In this document: piece by piece, positions 9,897 to 18,999 of the stretch
How the letters are laid out: each line of letters opens with the position of its first letter
Position numbering within the stretch: the first letter of the stretch is position 1
Assembly: GCF_017916295.1 (NCBI RefSeq)
Contig: NZ_JAFMSS010000016.1
Coordinates: 1 to 64,000 of the forward strand
Direction of reading: 5' to 3'
DNA: 64,000 bases
Origin: Rubellimicrobium arenae
GTDB taxonomy: Bacteria; Pseudomonadota; Alphaproteobacteria; Rhodobacterales; Rhodobacteraceae
Program-made: the position numbers and the translations under genes
The notes under the pieces: generated by a model
The model's input: only the letters and a program-made list of their open reading frames with translations
Database searches by the model: none
Told to the model about the DNA's origin: nothing

Positions 9897-10655
9897 ATGC
9901 GCCTTGCTGCCGTCCTTGTCGGCCTGGGGATCGCATCCCCCGCGATGGCCGATCCGGTGACGGTTTTCGCCGCGGCCAGCCTGAGGACCGCGCTGGACGA
10001 GATCGCCGCCGACTGGAGCGAGGCCACCGGGACCGAGGTGGTCCTGTCCTACGCCGGCACCCCGCAGCTCGCCCAGCAGATCGAGCAGGGCGCCCCGGCG
10101 GACCTGTTCCTGTCGGCCGCGGTGGACTGGATGGATGAGCTCGAGTCCAAGGACCTGATCGTCGAGGGGAGCCGCCGGGACCTCCTGGGGAATACCCTCG
10201 TGCTGGTCGCGCATGGCCCCGCCGAGCCCGTCGCGATCGGGCCGGACCTCGACCTTCCCCGCCTGCTGGATGGCGGCAGGCTCGCCATGGCGCTGGTCGA
10301 CTCCGTGCCCGCCGGGGTCTACGGCAAGGAGGCGCTCACCCATCTCGGGCTCTGGTCAGGGATCGCTCCACAGGTCGCCCAGGCCGAGAACGTCCGCGCC
10401 GCGCTGGCGCTGGTCGCCTCGGGCGAGGCGCCGCTCGGCATCGTCTACGGGTCCGACGCCATTGCGTCCCAGGCGGCGAACGAGGACGTCTCGGTGATCG
10501 GCACCTTCCCCCAGGACAGCCACGCCCCCATCACCTACCCGGCCGCGCTCGTGGCCGGCCATGACAGCCCGGAGGCCGCCGCCTTCCTCGACCACCTGTC
10601 GTCCCCCGAGGCGCGACAGGTTTTCGAGGCGCAGGGCTTCGTGGTGCTCGACTGA
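9897..10655 (+). CDS. modA: Molybdate ABC transporter substrate-binding protein
   Basis: This 252-residue periplasmic protein binds molybdate (or tungstate) for import. A signal peptide (about 1-18, cleaved after SPAMA) precedes the ModA start TVFAAASLRTALDEI. Typical blocks GTPQLAQQIEQGAPADLFLS and SGEAPLGIVYGSDA are present. GGAGG lies 7 bases before the ATG. It follows the ModE-like gene and Mo-box repeats and precedes modB, so it heads the uptake operon. Confidence 0.95.
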   Translation: MRLAAVLVGLGIASPAMADPVTVFAAASLRTALDEIAADWSEATGTEVVLSYAGTPQLAQQIEQGAPADLFLSAAVDWMDELESKDLIVEGSRRDLLGNTLVLVAHGPAEPVAIGPDLDLPRLLDGGRLAMALVDSVPAGVYGKEALTHLGLWSGIAPQVAQAENVRAALALVASGEAPLGIVYGSDAIASQAANEDVSVIGTFPQDSHAPITYPAALVAGHDSPEAAAFLDHLSSPEARQVFEAQGFVVLD

Positions 10656-10708
10656 CCCTGTCCGGCTGGACCCTCACGCCCGAGGAGGCCACCGCCCTCC
10701 TCCTGTCC

Positions 10709-11359
10709 TTGCGCGTGTCCTGCGCCGCCACCCTGGCCAGCCTGCCGCTCGCGCTCCTGACCGCGCAGGCGCTGGCCCGCTGGCGATTCCCGGGGCGCGA
10801 AGCCCTGAACGTGCTCGTGCACCTACCCCTGGTGCTGCCGCCCGTGGTGACCGGCTACCTCCTGCTGATGACCTTTGGCACGCGGGGGCCGGTGGGCGGG
10901 GTCCTTCAGGACTGCTGCGGCATCGTCTTCGCCTTCCGCTGGACCGGAGCGGCGCTCGCGGCGGCGGTGATGGCCTTTCCGCTGATCGTCCGGCCGATCC
11001 GCCTGTCCATCGAGGCCGTGCCGCGGCACCTCGAGGAGTCGGCCGCCGATCTGGGCGCGCGGCCAAGCCTCGCCTTCCTAACGGTGACGCTCCCGCTGGC
11101 GCTGCCCGGCATCGTCGCCGGGGCGATCCTGGGCTTCGCCCGCGCCATGGGCGAGTTCGGCGCGACGATCACCTTCGTCTCGAACATCCCCGGCGAGACG
11201 CAGACGCTGCCCTCGGCCATCCATGTCCTCCTGCAGATCCCCGGCGGCGAGGGCGCGGCGCTGCGGCTCGTGGGGATCTCGATCCTCGTGTCCACCCTGG
11301 CGATCATCCTGTCCGAGATCCTGGGCCGGCGCGCGGCACGGCGGATCGCCGGGCGCTAG
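10709..11359 (+). CDS. modB: Molybdate ABC transporter permease
   Basis: The inner-membrane permease has about five hydrophobic helices and an intact EAA-type loop (EESAADLGARPSLAF, then TLPLALPGI) that contacts the ATPase. The coordinates use the TTG at 10709, giving 216 residues. The frame is open back to the modA stop, and residues encoded before the TTG (TLTPEEATALLLSL) look like a normal ModB N-terminus, so the true start may be a CTG at 10652 overlapping the modA TGA, or at 10658. No modC ATPase follows: the next gene is convergent and shares the stop codon bases CTAG. Confidence 0.9.
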   Translation: MRVSCAATLASLPLALLTAQALARWRFPGREALNVLVHLPLVLPPVVTGYLLLMTFGTRGPVGGVLQDCCGIVFAFRWTGAALAAAVMAFPLIVRPIRLSIEAVPRHLEESAADLGARPSLAFLTVTLPLALPGIVAGAILGFARAMGEFGATITFVSNIPGETQTLPSAIHVLLQIPGGEGAALRLVGISILVSTLAIILSEILGRRAARRIAGR

Positions 11360-12480
11360 GCCCAGGCGCGCAGGCGCGCCGCCAGATCGGTCACGCGCTC
11401 CGCCACGCCCTCGCCGGGCGGGCCGCCGCGCCACGGGTCGGCCAGGGTCGTGACCCAGGGTTCGGACGGCACGATCTCGCGACCGCCGCCCTGGCGCCGC
11501 CAGGTCAGCGCCCGGAGCACCTTCTCGGCCTCGGGCGGGAGGCGGTCCGGAATCTCCTGCCCCGACAGGATGCCCCAGAGCCGTGTCCAGCAGCGCCCGA
11601 CCGACCAGGGATTGTAACCGCCGCCGCCCAGCAGCATCAGCCGGGGTGCCAACGGCCGCAGCCCCTCCAGCACCCCCGCATGGGCGTTGTTGGACAGGGC
11701 GAGCCGCGACTGCGGATCCTCGAGCACGCCGTCCGACCCGGACTGGAGCACGACCGCATCGGGCCGGAAGGCGGCGACGGCGGGCAGGATCAACGCCTCG
11801 CGCGTCCGCGCCATGTCGTCGTCGTGAAAGCCGCGCGGCACCGGCAGGTTGAAGACGTTGCCGATCCCCCGATCCGCGATCGCACCCGTCCGGGGCCAGC
11901 GGCCCTCTTCGTGGATGGACAGGAGCAGGGTGTCGGGATCGTCGCGGAAGCCGTGCTCCACCCCGTCGCAATGATGGGCGTCGATGTCGACATAGGCCAC
12001 GCGCCGCGCCCCATGGCGGCGAAGCGACAGGATCGCGAAGACCGGGTCGTTGAGGTAGCAGAAGCCGTTCGCCCGGTCGGGGAAGGCATGATGCGTCCCG
12101 CCGCCCGGCACATGGACCGCGCCTCCGCCCGCCAGCAGCTCCCCCGCCAGCATGACCCCGCCGACGCCGGTGGCCGGACGGCGATACATCTCGGGAAACA
12201 CCGGGTTCGCGGTGGTCCCGAGGCCGTGCCGGTCGCGGGTCTCGGCGCTGACGGCCTGCTCCCGCTCGGCCTGCGCCAGAGCGGCCACATAGTCGGAGCT
12301 GTGCCAGGCTGTCAGCGCCGCCGGCCGGGCGCGGGGGCTCCGGCGGAACCGTCCGGGCGGCAGCCAGCCCAGCGCGCGCCCAAGGTCCATGACGGTCGAC
12401 ACGCGCGGGATGCGCAAGGGATGCCAGGGGCCATAGCTCGACCCGCGGTAGATCTCGGACCCTATGAGGATGGGCGTCAG
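11356..12480 (-). CDS. Histone-deacetylase-like (acetoin utilization/amidohydrolase superfamily) zinc hydrolase
   Basis: About 374 residues with the class II HDAC fold: the metal and proton-relay motifs PGGGTHHAFPDRANGFCYLND and AYVDIDAHHCDG are intact, with Cys in place of the usual Gly after the HH pair. Bacterial members deacylate proteins, polyamines or acetyl-CoA-related substrates; the substrate here is unknown. The N-terminus TPILIGSEIYRGSSYGPWHP begins next to the stop of the upstream peroxidase gene and no ATG, GTG or TTG is in frame there, so I use the CTG at 12480 (CTGA overlap). A TTG lies further in, before RIPRV, and an ATG far upstream at 12597. Confidence 0.88.
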   Translation of the reverse strand: MTPILIGSEIYRGSSYGPWHPLRIPRVSTVMDLGRALGWLPPGRFRRSPRARPAALTAWHSSDYVAALAQAEREQAVSAETRDRHGLGTTANPVFPEMYRRPATGVGGVMLAGELLAGGGAVHVPGGGTHHAFPDRANGFCYLNDPVFAILSLRRHGARRVAYVDIDAHHCDGVEHGFRDDPDTLLLSIHEEGRWPRTGAIADRGIGNVFNLPVPRGFHDDDMARTREALILPAVAAFRPDAVVLQSGSDGVLEDPQSRLALSNNAHAGVLEGLRPLAPRLMLLGGGGYNPWSVGRCWTRLWGILSGQEIPDRLPPEAEKVLRALTWRRQGGGREIVPSEPWVTTLADPWRGGPPGEGVAERVTDLAARLRAWA

Positions 12481-13031
12481 GACGCCAGCGCCGCCTCGAC
12501 GGCCTGCGTGATCGCGGGTCCGGTGGGAACCTCGGACGAGCCCCAGGTGCCCAGCACGGATCCGTCCGCGCCGATCAGGACCTTGTTGAAGTTCCACTGG
12601 GGCTCAAAGCCCTGGCTCTCGCGCAGCCAGGAGAAGAAGGGATGCGCCGTCTCGCCGCGGACATGCGTGATCCCGGTCATCGGCAGGTCGAGGTCGTAGT
12701 TGAGCTCGCAGAAGTCCTTGACCTCCTGCTCCGAGCCCAGCTCCTGCCGGAAGTCGTCGGACGGCACCGCCACGACCACGAGCCCGCGGTCCCGGTACGC
12801 ATCATAAAGCGCCTGCAGGTCGTTGTACTGGGGCGTGTAGCCGCAGAGCGACGCCGTGTTGGCGATCAGGACCGGATGGCCGGCCCAGTCGGTGAAGCCG
12901 ATCTGGCCCCCATCGATCGAAGTGAACCGGAACTGCTGCAACATCGCCTCCTCCGCCGTCGCGGCCCGCGCCCCGGCGCTCGGCAGCACCGCCAGAAGGG
13001 TCAGCCCCAGGGTGAACGCCAGATGCTGCAT
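12477..13031 (-). CDS. Exported glutathione peroxidase family protein
   Basis: A 184-residue thiol peroxidase of the GPx family. The signal peptide MQHLAFTLGLTLLAV with cleavage near ARAATA sends it to the periplasm. The peroxidatic cysteine lies in NTASLCGYTPQYNDL and the conserved WNFNK tryptophan/asparagine motif is present. The start at 13031 has GGAGGCGGTC directly before it. Reductant is probably a thioredoxin-like protein rather than glutathione, as is common in bacteria (inference). It overlaps the deacetylase gene downstream. Confidence 0.9.
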   Translation of the reverse strand: MQHLAFTLGLTLLAVLPSAGARAATAEEAMLQQFRFTSIDGGQIGFTDWAGHPVLIANTASLCGYTPQYNDLQALYDAYRDRGLVVVAVPSDDFRQELGSEQEVKDFCELNYDLDLPMTGITHVRGETAHPFFSWLRESQGFEPQWNFNKVLIGADGSVLGTWGSSEVPTGPAITQAVEAALAS

Positions 13032-13217
13032 GACCGCCTCCGCCTTGCCTGACGCTACGATAGCACTGCCGGCCGACCCGTCCATGGCCTGTTCGCGACA
13101 TGGGGCGGGCGTCTCGGCCACGCTCACGGGAACATGAGAATTTCTGGAAACTTGCGACCTGTTGCGTACGCCGCCCGCGTGCTTATCTTCGGTCCGTCAG
13201 CAACGGGATCCAGGGCC

Positions 13218-13628
13218 ATGGTCCGCTACAGCCTTTCCTGCGCGGACGGCCACCACTTCGACAGCTGGTTCCAGTCCGCCGCCGCCTTCGACGACCTCGC
13301 CAGGCGGGGCCTGCTGACCTGCGCCGAATGCGGCTCCGCGAAGGTTGAAAAGGCGCTGATGGCGCCGGCCCTGTCCAACTCGCGCGGCGACCTGTCCGCC
13401 CCCCGCGACCCGCGGGAGGCGATGCTGGCCGCGATGCGCCGGCAGGTCGAGGAGAACTCGGACTACGTCGGGCTGAGCTTCGCGGCCGAGGCGCGGGCGA
13501 TGCACGAAGGCATCAAGCCCGAGCGATCCATCTGGGGCGAGGCCAAGCCCGAGGAGGCCAAGGCCCTGATCGAGGAGGGGATCCCCGTCGCTCCCCTTCC
13601 GTTCATGCCCAAGCGCGGCGCGAACTAG
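13218..13628 (+). CDS. DUF1178 family protein
   Basis: The 136-residue cytosolic protein is recognised as DUF1178, common in alphaproteobacteria and of unknown role. The N-terminus MVRYSLSCADGHHFDSWF and the TCAECGS pair (near residues 34-39) make a probable zinc-binding head; the rest is helical and ends in APLPFMPKRGAN, the usual family ending. The start at 13218 fits the family length; the frame is open to 13134 but that part is not conserved-looking. Confidence 0.88.
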   Translation: MVRYSLSCADGHHFDSWFQSAAAFDDLARRGLLTCAECGSAKVEKALMAPALSNSRGDLSAPRDPREAMLAAMRRQVEENSDYVGLSFAAEARAMHEGIKPERSIWGEAKPEEAKALIEEGIPVAPLPFMPKRGAN

Positions 13629-13765
13629 GCCGCCGGCCCGCCCGGCCCGATCCGCGACAGCCCCGGCCGCGCCGTCGGGACCAGCCAGTCCGGCGGCGCG
13701 CCGAGCCACCATTGCCCCTGCGGTCCACCCCGATTATGAGGGCGCCCGGAACTCTGGGGACCCGC

Positions 13766-15004
13766 ATGTCCATCCTTGTCATGAAGTTCGGCGGCACGTC
13801 GGTCGCCAACGTGGATCGCATCGCGCGCGCGGCCAAGCGCGTCGCCGTCGAGGTGGCCAAGGGCCACGACGTCATCGTCATCGTCTCCGCCATGGCGGGC
13901 GAGACCAACAAGCTCGTGGGCTTCGTCCAGGACACGTCGCCGCTCTATGACGCGCGCGAATACGATGCCGTGACCTCCTCCGGGGAGAACGTGACCGCAG
14001 GCCTCATGGCGCTCCGCCTCCAGGAGATGGATATCCCGGCCAGGTCCTGGCAGGGCTGGCAGGTGCCGGTGATGACCACCTCGGCCCACGGCTCCGCCCG
14101 GATCGAGGCCATCCCGACCGACAACATCCTGCGCAAGTTCCGCGAAGGGATGAAGGTGGCCGTGGTCGCGGGCTTCCAGGGCATCTCGCCCGAAGGCCGC
14201 GTCACCACGCTGGGCCGGGGCGGCTCGGACACCACCGCCGTGGCCTTCGCGGCCGCCTTCGACGCGGTGCGCTGCGATATCTACACGGACGTGGACGGCG
14301 TCTACACGACCGACCCCCGCATCTGCGAGAAGGCCCGCAAGCTCGACCGCATCGCCTTCGAGGAGATGCTGGAACTGGCGTCGCTGGGCGCCAAGGTGCT
14401 CCAGACCCGCTCGGTCGAGCTGGCGATGCGCTACAAGGTGAAGCTCCGCGTCCTGTCGAGCTTCGAGGAACAGACCGACGAGGCCGGAACCCTCGTCTGC
14501 GACGAGGAGGACATCATGGAGTCGAACGCGGTCGCCGGGGTCGCCTATTCGCGCGACGAGGCCAAGATGACGCTGACCTCGGTCCCGGACCGCCCGGGCA
14601 TCGCCGCCGCCATCTTCGGACCGCTGGCCGAGGCCGGGGTGAACGTGGACATGATCGTCCAGAACATCTCCGAGCATGGCCGGACGGACATGACCTTCTC
14701 CTGCCCCAACGATCAGGTCCTGCGGGCCGAGAAGGCGCTGGGCGAAGCCAAGGCGCGGGGCGACATCGGCTTCGAGGAGCTCGTGACCGACCAGGGCGTC
14801 GCCAAGGTGTCCGTGGTCGGGATCGGGATGCGGTCGCACGCCGGGGTTGCGGCGCAGATGTTCAAGGCGCTGGCCGCCGAGAACGTCAACATCAAGGTCA
14901 TCACAACCTCCGAGATAAAGATTTCCGTCCTGATCGACCGGAAATACATGGAACTGGCCGTGCAGGCCCTCCATGATGCCTTTGGCCTCGAAAAGGCTGC
15001 CTGA
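13766..15004 (+). CDS. lysC: Aspartate kinase
   Basis: The 412-residue enzyme phosphorylates aspartate at the head of the lysine/threonine/methionine pathway. The kinase domain opens with KFGGTSVANVDR (7-18) and carries GRGGSDTTAVAFA; two ACT domains near residues 265-335 and 345-410 give allosteric feedback by end products. Start at 13766 (MSILVMKFGG) fits the family. It is followed after 37 bases by ptsP, an order common in this family of bacteria. Confidence 0.97.
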   Translation: MSILVMKFGGTSVANVDRIARAAKRVAVEVAKGHDVIVIVSAMAGETNKLVGFVQDTSPLYDAREYDAVTSSGENVTAGLMALRLQEMDIPARSWQGWQVPVMTTSAHGSARIEAIPTDNILRKFREGMKVAVVAGFQGISPEGRVTTLGRGGSDTTAVAFAAAFDAVRCDIYTDVDGVYTTDPRICEKARKLDRIAFEEMLELASLGAKVLQTRSVELAMRYKVKLRVLSSFEEQTDEAGTLVCDEEDIMESNAVAGVAYSRDEAKMTLTSVPDRPGIAAAIFGPLAEAGVNVDMIVQNISEHGRTDMTFSCPNDQVLRAEKALGEAKARGDIGFEELVTDQGVAKVSVVGIGMRSHAGVAAQMFKALAAENVNIKVITTSEIKISVLIDRKYMELAVQALHDAFGLEKAA

Positions 15005-15041
15005 GTTCCAACGCACGGGGCAGAGCCCCCGAGAGGAGACG

Positions 15042-17288
15042 ATGCCCGACCGGACCGAGAGCGAGAGCCGCAAGCTCTTGGGCCGCCTCAGCGCGGTCAT
15101 GGCCGCCACGAGCGTCGGCCAGACCCGTCTCGACCGCATCGTGCAGCTGATCGCGTCCTCGATGGGATGCGAGGTCTGCTCGATCTACCTGTTCCGTGAC
15201 GCCGAGACGCTCGAGCTCTGCGCCACGGTCGGCCTCAAGGCCGAAGCCGTTCACCAGACGCGGATGCGCCTGGGCGAGGGGCTCGTGGGGCGCACGGCCC
15301 GTGACCGCGTGGTGACCAACACCGCCAACGCGCCCGCCGAACGCGGCTTCCGCTACATGCCCGAGACCGGGGAGGAACGGTTCTCCTCGTTCTGCGGCGT
15401 GCCGGTCCAGCGGCTGGGCGAGGTGCTGGGCGTTCTCGTGGTCCAGAGCCGGGCGGCCCGGATCTATACGCCCGACGAGGTCTACGCTCTCGAGGTCGTG
15501 GCCATGGTGCTGGCCGAGATGACCGAGCTGGGCGCCTTCAACGGCGGTGAAGGAGGACTTTCGCCCCGCCATCAGCGGCCGATCACCTTCCGGGGCCTGT
15601 CCGGCCAGGAGGGCGCGGTGGCGGGCCGGGTCTACCTGCACGAGCCGCGCGTCGTGGTCACCAACCCGATCTCGGAGGATCCCGACAAGGAGCTCGCCCG
15701 GCTCAATGCCTCGATCGAAGCGCTTCGGGCGCAGGTGGACGAGATGCTCGCCGGTGCCGGCACCGTGGACAGCGAGGAGGTGGGCGTGCTCGAAGCCTAC
15801 CGGATGTTCGCGAATTCCCGCTCCTGGCTGCGCCGGATGGAAGAGGACATCCGCTCGGGCCTGTCCGCCGAGGCCGCTGTCGAGAAGGAGCAGTCCCACG
15901 CCCGCGCTCGCATGGGGCAGGCCTCGGACGCCTATCTGCGCGACAGGCTCCACGACCTCGACGACCTGTCCAACCGCCTGCTCCGCATCCTGACCGGCCA
16001 GGGCCGCGACACCGGCGCCGCCATGCCGGACAGCCCGGTGCTCGTGGCGCGCAACATCGGACCTGGCGAGCTTCTCGAATACGGCAAGGGCGCGCTGCGC
16101 GCCATCGTCCTCGAGGAAGGCTCGGTCGGCTCCCACGCCGCGATCGTGGCGCGCGCCTGGGCTATCCCCCTGGTCATCCGGGCCGAAGGCATCACCACCG
16201 AGGCGCTGAACGGCGATCTTATCCTCGTGGACGGAGAGCAGGGCATCGCCCACCTGCGGCCGGACGACATCGTCCGGAAGGCCTTCGAGGACAAGATCGC
16301 CATGCTCGCCCGCGCGCAGGAGCGCTACGCCGATCTGCGCGAGCTTCCGGCGCAATCGCTGTGCGGCACGGTGATCGGCTTGCACATGAACGCCGGGCTG
16401 ATGGCGGACCTGCCCTCCCTTCCCTCGTCGGGGGCGGAAGGCGTGGGGCTCTTCCGGACCGAACTCCAGTTCCTCGTCCGCAACCAGATGCCCAAGCGGG
16501 CCGAGCTGTCGGCGCTCTATGCGCGGGTGATGGATGCGGCCAAGGGCAAGCGGGTCGTGTTCCGGACGCTCGACATCGGGTCCGACAAGGTCCTGAGCTA
16601 CATGAAGCCCCAGGACGAACCCAATCCGGCGATGGGCTGGCGCGCGATCCGCCTGGGGCTCGACAAGCCCGGGGTCCTGCGGATGCAGCTTCAGGCGCTG
16701 ATCCGCGCGGCGGCCGGGCGCTGCCTGACGGTGATGTTCCCCTTCATCGCCAATCCGGGGGAGTTCCGGCTCGCCCGCGCCGAGTTCAACAAGGCCCTGG
16801 AGCGCGAACGCATCCTGGGCCACCCTTTGCCCGACAAGGTCGAGGTCGGCGCGATGCTCGAGACGCCGAGCCTTGCCTTCGCGTCCTATGCCTTCTTCCG
16901 CGAGGTGGACTTCCTGTCGGTGGGCGGCAACGACCTCAAGCAGTTCTTCTTCGCCGCCGACCGCGAGAACGAGCGGGTCCGCCGGCGTTATGACATGCTC
17001 GAGTCGTCGTTCCTGGAGTTGCTTTCGGGGATCGTCGGACGCTGCGCCTCGGCGGGCACCCCGCTCAGCTTCTGCGGCGAGGACGCCGGCCGGCCGGTGG
17101 AAGCGGTGGCCCTGGCCGCCATGGGCTTCCGGATGCTTTCGATGCGACCGGCGTCCATCGGACCGGTCAAGAGCCTCCTTCGCCGCGTCAACCTCCAGGA
17201 GGCCCGGAAAGTCATCGACGATGCCCGGATCCGGGGGGACGAATCCGTGCGCCCCGCACTCACCGAATGGCTCGCCCGACAACCTTAA
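15042..17288 (+). CDS. ptsP: PtsP, enzyme I of the nitrogen-type phosphotransferase system (EI-Ntr)
   Basis: The 748-residue protein autophosphorylates from PEP and passes phosphate to NPr/EIIA-Ntr, a regulatory relay. A GAF domain (about 20-165) is followed by the helical HPr-binding domain, the swivel domain with phospho-histidine H365 in VGSHAAIVARAWAIP, and the PEP-binding barrel with EGVGLFRTELQFL and VGGNDLKQFFF. The C-terminal FCGEDAGRPVEA cysteine is conserved. GAGAGGAGACG precedes the ATG. GAF domains in this family can sense nitrogen status (for example glutamine), which I infer but cannot show here. Confidence 0.96.
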   Translation: MPDRTESESRKLLGRLSAVMAATSVGQTRLDRIVQLIASSMGCEVCSIYLFRDAETLELCATVGLKAEAVHQTRMRLGEGLVGRTARDRVVTNTANAPAERGFRYMPETGEERFSSFCGVPVQRLGEVLGVLVVQSRAARIYTPDEVYALEVVAMVLAEMTELGAFNGGEGGLSPRHQRPITFRGLSGQEGAVAGRVYLHEPRVVVTNPISEDPDKELARLNASIEALRAQVDEMLAGAGTVDSEEVGVLEAYRMFANSRSWLRRMEEDIRSGLSAEAAVEKEQSHARARMGQASDAYLRDRLHDLDDLSNRLLRILTGQGRDTGAAMPDSPVLVARNIGPGELLEYGKGALRAIVLEEGSVGSHAAIVARAWAIPLVIRAEGITTEALNGDLILVDGEQGIAHLRPDDIVRKAFEDKIAMLARAQERYADLRELPAQSLCGTVIGLHMNAGLMADLPSLPSSGAEGVGLFRTELQFLVRNQMPKRAELSALYARVMDAAKGKRVVFRTLDIGSDKVLSYMKPQDEPNPAMGWRAIRLGLDKPGVLRMQLQALIRAAAGRCLTVMFPFIANPGEFRLARAEFNKALERERILGHPLPDKVEVGAMLETPSLAFASYAFFREVDFLSVGGNDLKQFFFAADRENERVRRRYDMLESSFLELLSGIVGRCASAGTPLSFCGEDAGRPVEAVALAAMGFRMLSMRPASIGPVKSLLRRVNLQEARKVIDDARIRGDESVRPALTEWLARQP

Positions 17289-17300
17289 GAAGAAATTAAC
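17285..17300 (+). promoter_or_regulatory. CtrA-type binding site TTAA-N7-TTAAC
   Basis: TTAA (17285-17288), seven bases, TTAAC (17296-17300): an exact match to the CtrA full-site consensus known from Caulobacter and Rhodobacterales. The first TTAA includes the ptsP stop codon. It lies about 80 bases before the start of the membrane protein gene at 17378. TTAA is rare in this G+C-rich sequence. Confidence 0.5.
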
Positions 17301-17377
17301 CGGAAATTGGCACAATTGATTCAGGCGGCGGGGGTTCCCGTGCGGCGGCGCATTCGTCCGCAAGGCTTCGGGGGCAC

Positions 17378-18991
17378 ATGACTATGCAAAGAATCGGGCG
17401 CAGGTCAGCCCTCGATGGCCAGACAGTCCTTGCCTGGGCCGGCCTTCCAGCCTTGGCCTTCCTGTTCGGGGCAGCCTGCTCCAGCCTCCCTGTCCTGGCC
17501 CACCGCTACCTGCCCATGGTGGACCTGCCCAACCACATCGCGCGCCTTCACATCGCGGCCACGGAAGGCGGGCCGCTGTCCCGCTACTACGAATACGGTT
17601 CGGCACTCCTTCCCAACTCGGCGGCCGACCTCCTCTGGATGCTGGCGCCGCAGGGCATGGACCCGGTGCGCTTCTCCCAGGTGATCATGGCCATATGCCC
17701 CATGGCCTATATCGCCGCCACCATGGTGCTCTCCCGCGTGGCCCAGCAACAGTGGAGCCTGTGGCCAGCAGTCTCGGCGCTCTTCGCCTACAACGCGCCG
17801 TTCCGCTGGGGCTTTGAGAATTACTCCCTGTCGGTGCCGTTCGCCCTGCTGGCGCTCGCGCTCTGGTTGAGGCTCGAGTCCCGGGGACCGCTGTTCCGGA
17901 TCCTGCTGTTCACCCCCATCACCCTCGGCCTTTATCTCCTTCATCTGTTCGCCTTCGTGGTCCTAGCTGTTGCCGTCCTGGGACGAGAGGTTCAGATCCT
18001 TCTCGGCTCGCGGCAGGACTGGCGGCAAGTCGGCCGGGGATTGCTGCTGGCTCTTCCCTTCCTTCCGCCGCTTGGCTGGTATGTCTTTGATGCCCTGTCG
18101 GCGGTCGCGTCGCCCCTGGGCCACCAGACCATCTTCGGCCTCCGGGCGCGCGTCGCCGTTCTGACATCCCCCTTCGTGGCGTCCACGGGCGACATGGGAA
18201 GCCTCGTGAACCTGGCCGGAGCGGGCGCCCTGATCCTGACCCTGTTCTTCGGGCTCACCGCGTTCCGCCGGAACGGGCCACGGCTCATCTTTCAGGGTCC
18301 GCTGACAGGATCGATCGTTGCGCTTGCCATCGCGAGCGCGCTTACGCCGGCTTGGCTGAACGGAGTGGCCCTGGTTCACATCCGCCTGCCTCTCGTCACC
18401 CTGGCCGTCGCGGTTGCCGGCACGACCTGGCGGAGTCTGGACATCGGGACCGCCAAGCGTTGGGCGATGATCGTAGCCTGCCTGCTTCTGGCGCGGGGCG
18501 TCGCCTTCGAACGCCTGGCATCCAGCTACGACGCCGAGATTCAGGATCTGATGACGGTCCTGGCTCAGGTTCCGGTCGGGTCTCCCGTGATGCCGGCCCG
18601 CGCTCCGGGACAGGAGGGCGACCGGGGACGCTGGCACCTGCCGGCCTATGCGGTCGTGACCCGCGATGCCTTCGTCCCGACCCTCTTCCAAGGGAGCCAT
18701 GCGCTTCGCGTCAGGCCGGATTGGATCCCGTTCTCTCACCCGTCCCTGTATCCCCCCAGCGTCCGTCGCTTGCTCGACAACGGACCCCAGGCCGACAACG
18801 GACGATGGGCCTTCCTGCGGAACTGGACCTCGCGATTCCCCTATCTTCTGGTTCTGGATCCCTGGACGGCTGGGCCAGGAAGCGGTCTTCAGCTGGTGAC
18901 ACGCGCCGGACGGTTCAGCTTGTATCAGGTCACAGAGGCACCGCCCGAGCCGGAGGCCCCTCGCCCGCCTTCCGAATCCTCATCGGGCTGA
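17378..18991 (+). CDS. Polytopic membrane protein, possible GT-C type glycosyltransferase
   Basis: This 537-residue protein has ten or more hydrophobic helices and a Pro-rich cytosolic tail (PPEPEAPRPPSESS). The first extracytoplasmic loop holds MVDLPNHIARLH, an acidic motif in the position where GT-C glycosyltransferases keep a catalytic Asp; later loops (LFQGSHALRVRPDW; LLDNGPQADNGRW) resemble other bacterial membrane proteins with the same DLPNH signature. I do not recognise a named family. It overlaps nothing, is followed after 8 bases by a second membrane glycosyltransferase-like gene, and sits behind a CtrA-type box. Codon use looks slightly less G+C-rich than its neighbours. Confidence 0.75.
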   Translation: MTMQRIGRRSALDGQTVLAWAGLPALAFLFGAACSSLPVLAHRYLPMVDLPNHIARLHIAATEGGPLSRYYEYGSALLPNSAADLLWMLAPQGMDPVRFSQVIMAICPMAYIAATMVLSRVAQQQWSLWPAVSALFAYNAPFRWGFENYSLSVPFALLALALWLRLESRGPLFRILLFTPITLGLYLLHLFAFVVLAVAVLGREVQILLGSRQDWRQVGRGLLLALPFLPPLGWYVFDALSAVASPLGHQTIFGLRARVAVLTSPFVASTGDMGSLVNLAGAGALILTLFFGLTAFRRNGPRLIFQGPLTGSIVALAIASALTPAWLNGVALVHIRLPLVTLAVAVAGTTWRSLDIGTAKRWAMIVACLLLARGVAFERLASSYDAEIQDLMTVLAQVPVGSPVMPARAPGQEGDRGRWHLPAYAVVTRDAFVPTLFQGSHALRVRPDWIPFSHPSLYPPSVRRLLDNGPQADNGRWAFLRNWTSRFPYLLVLDPWTAGPGSGLQLVTRAGRFSLYQVTEAPPEPEAPRPPSESSSG

Positions 18992-18999
18992 CAAAAGGC

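Noticed and set aside
14901..17363. 820-codon open frame antisense to ptsP
   Set aside because: Shadow of ptsP. The composition (His/Arg/Asp/Gly rich) has no domain pattern.
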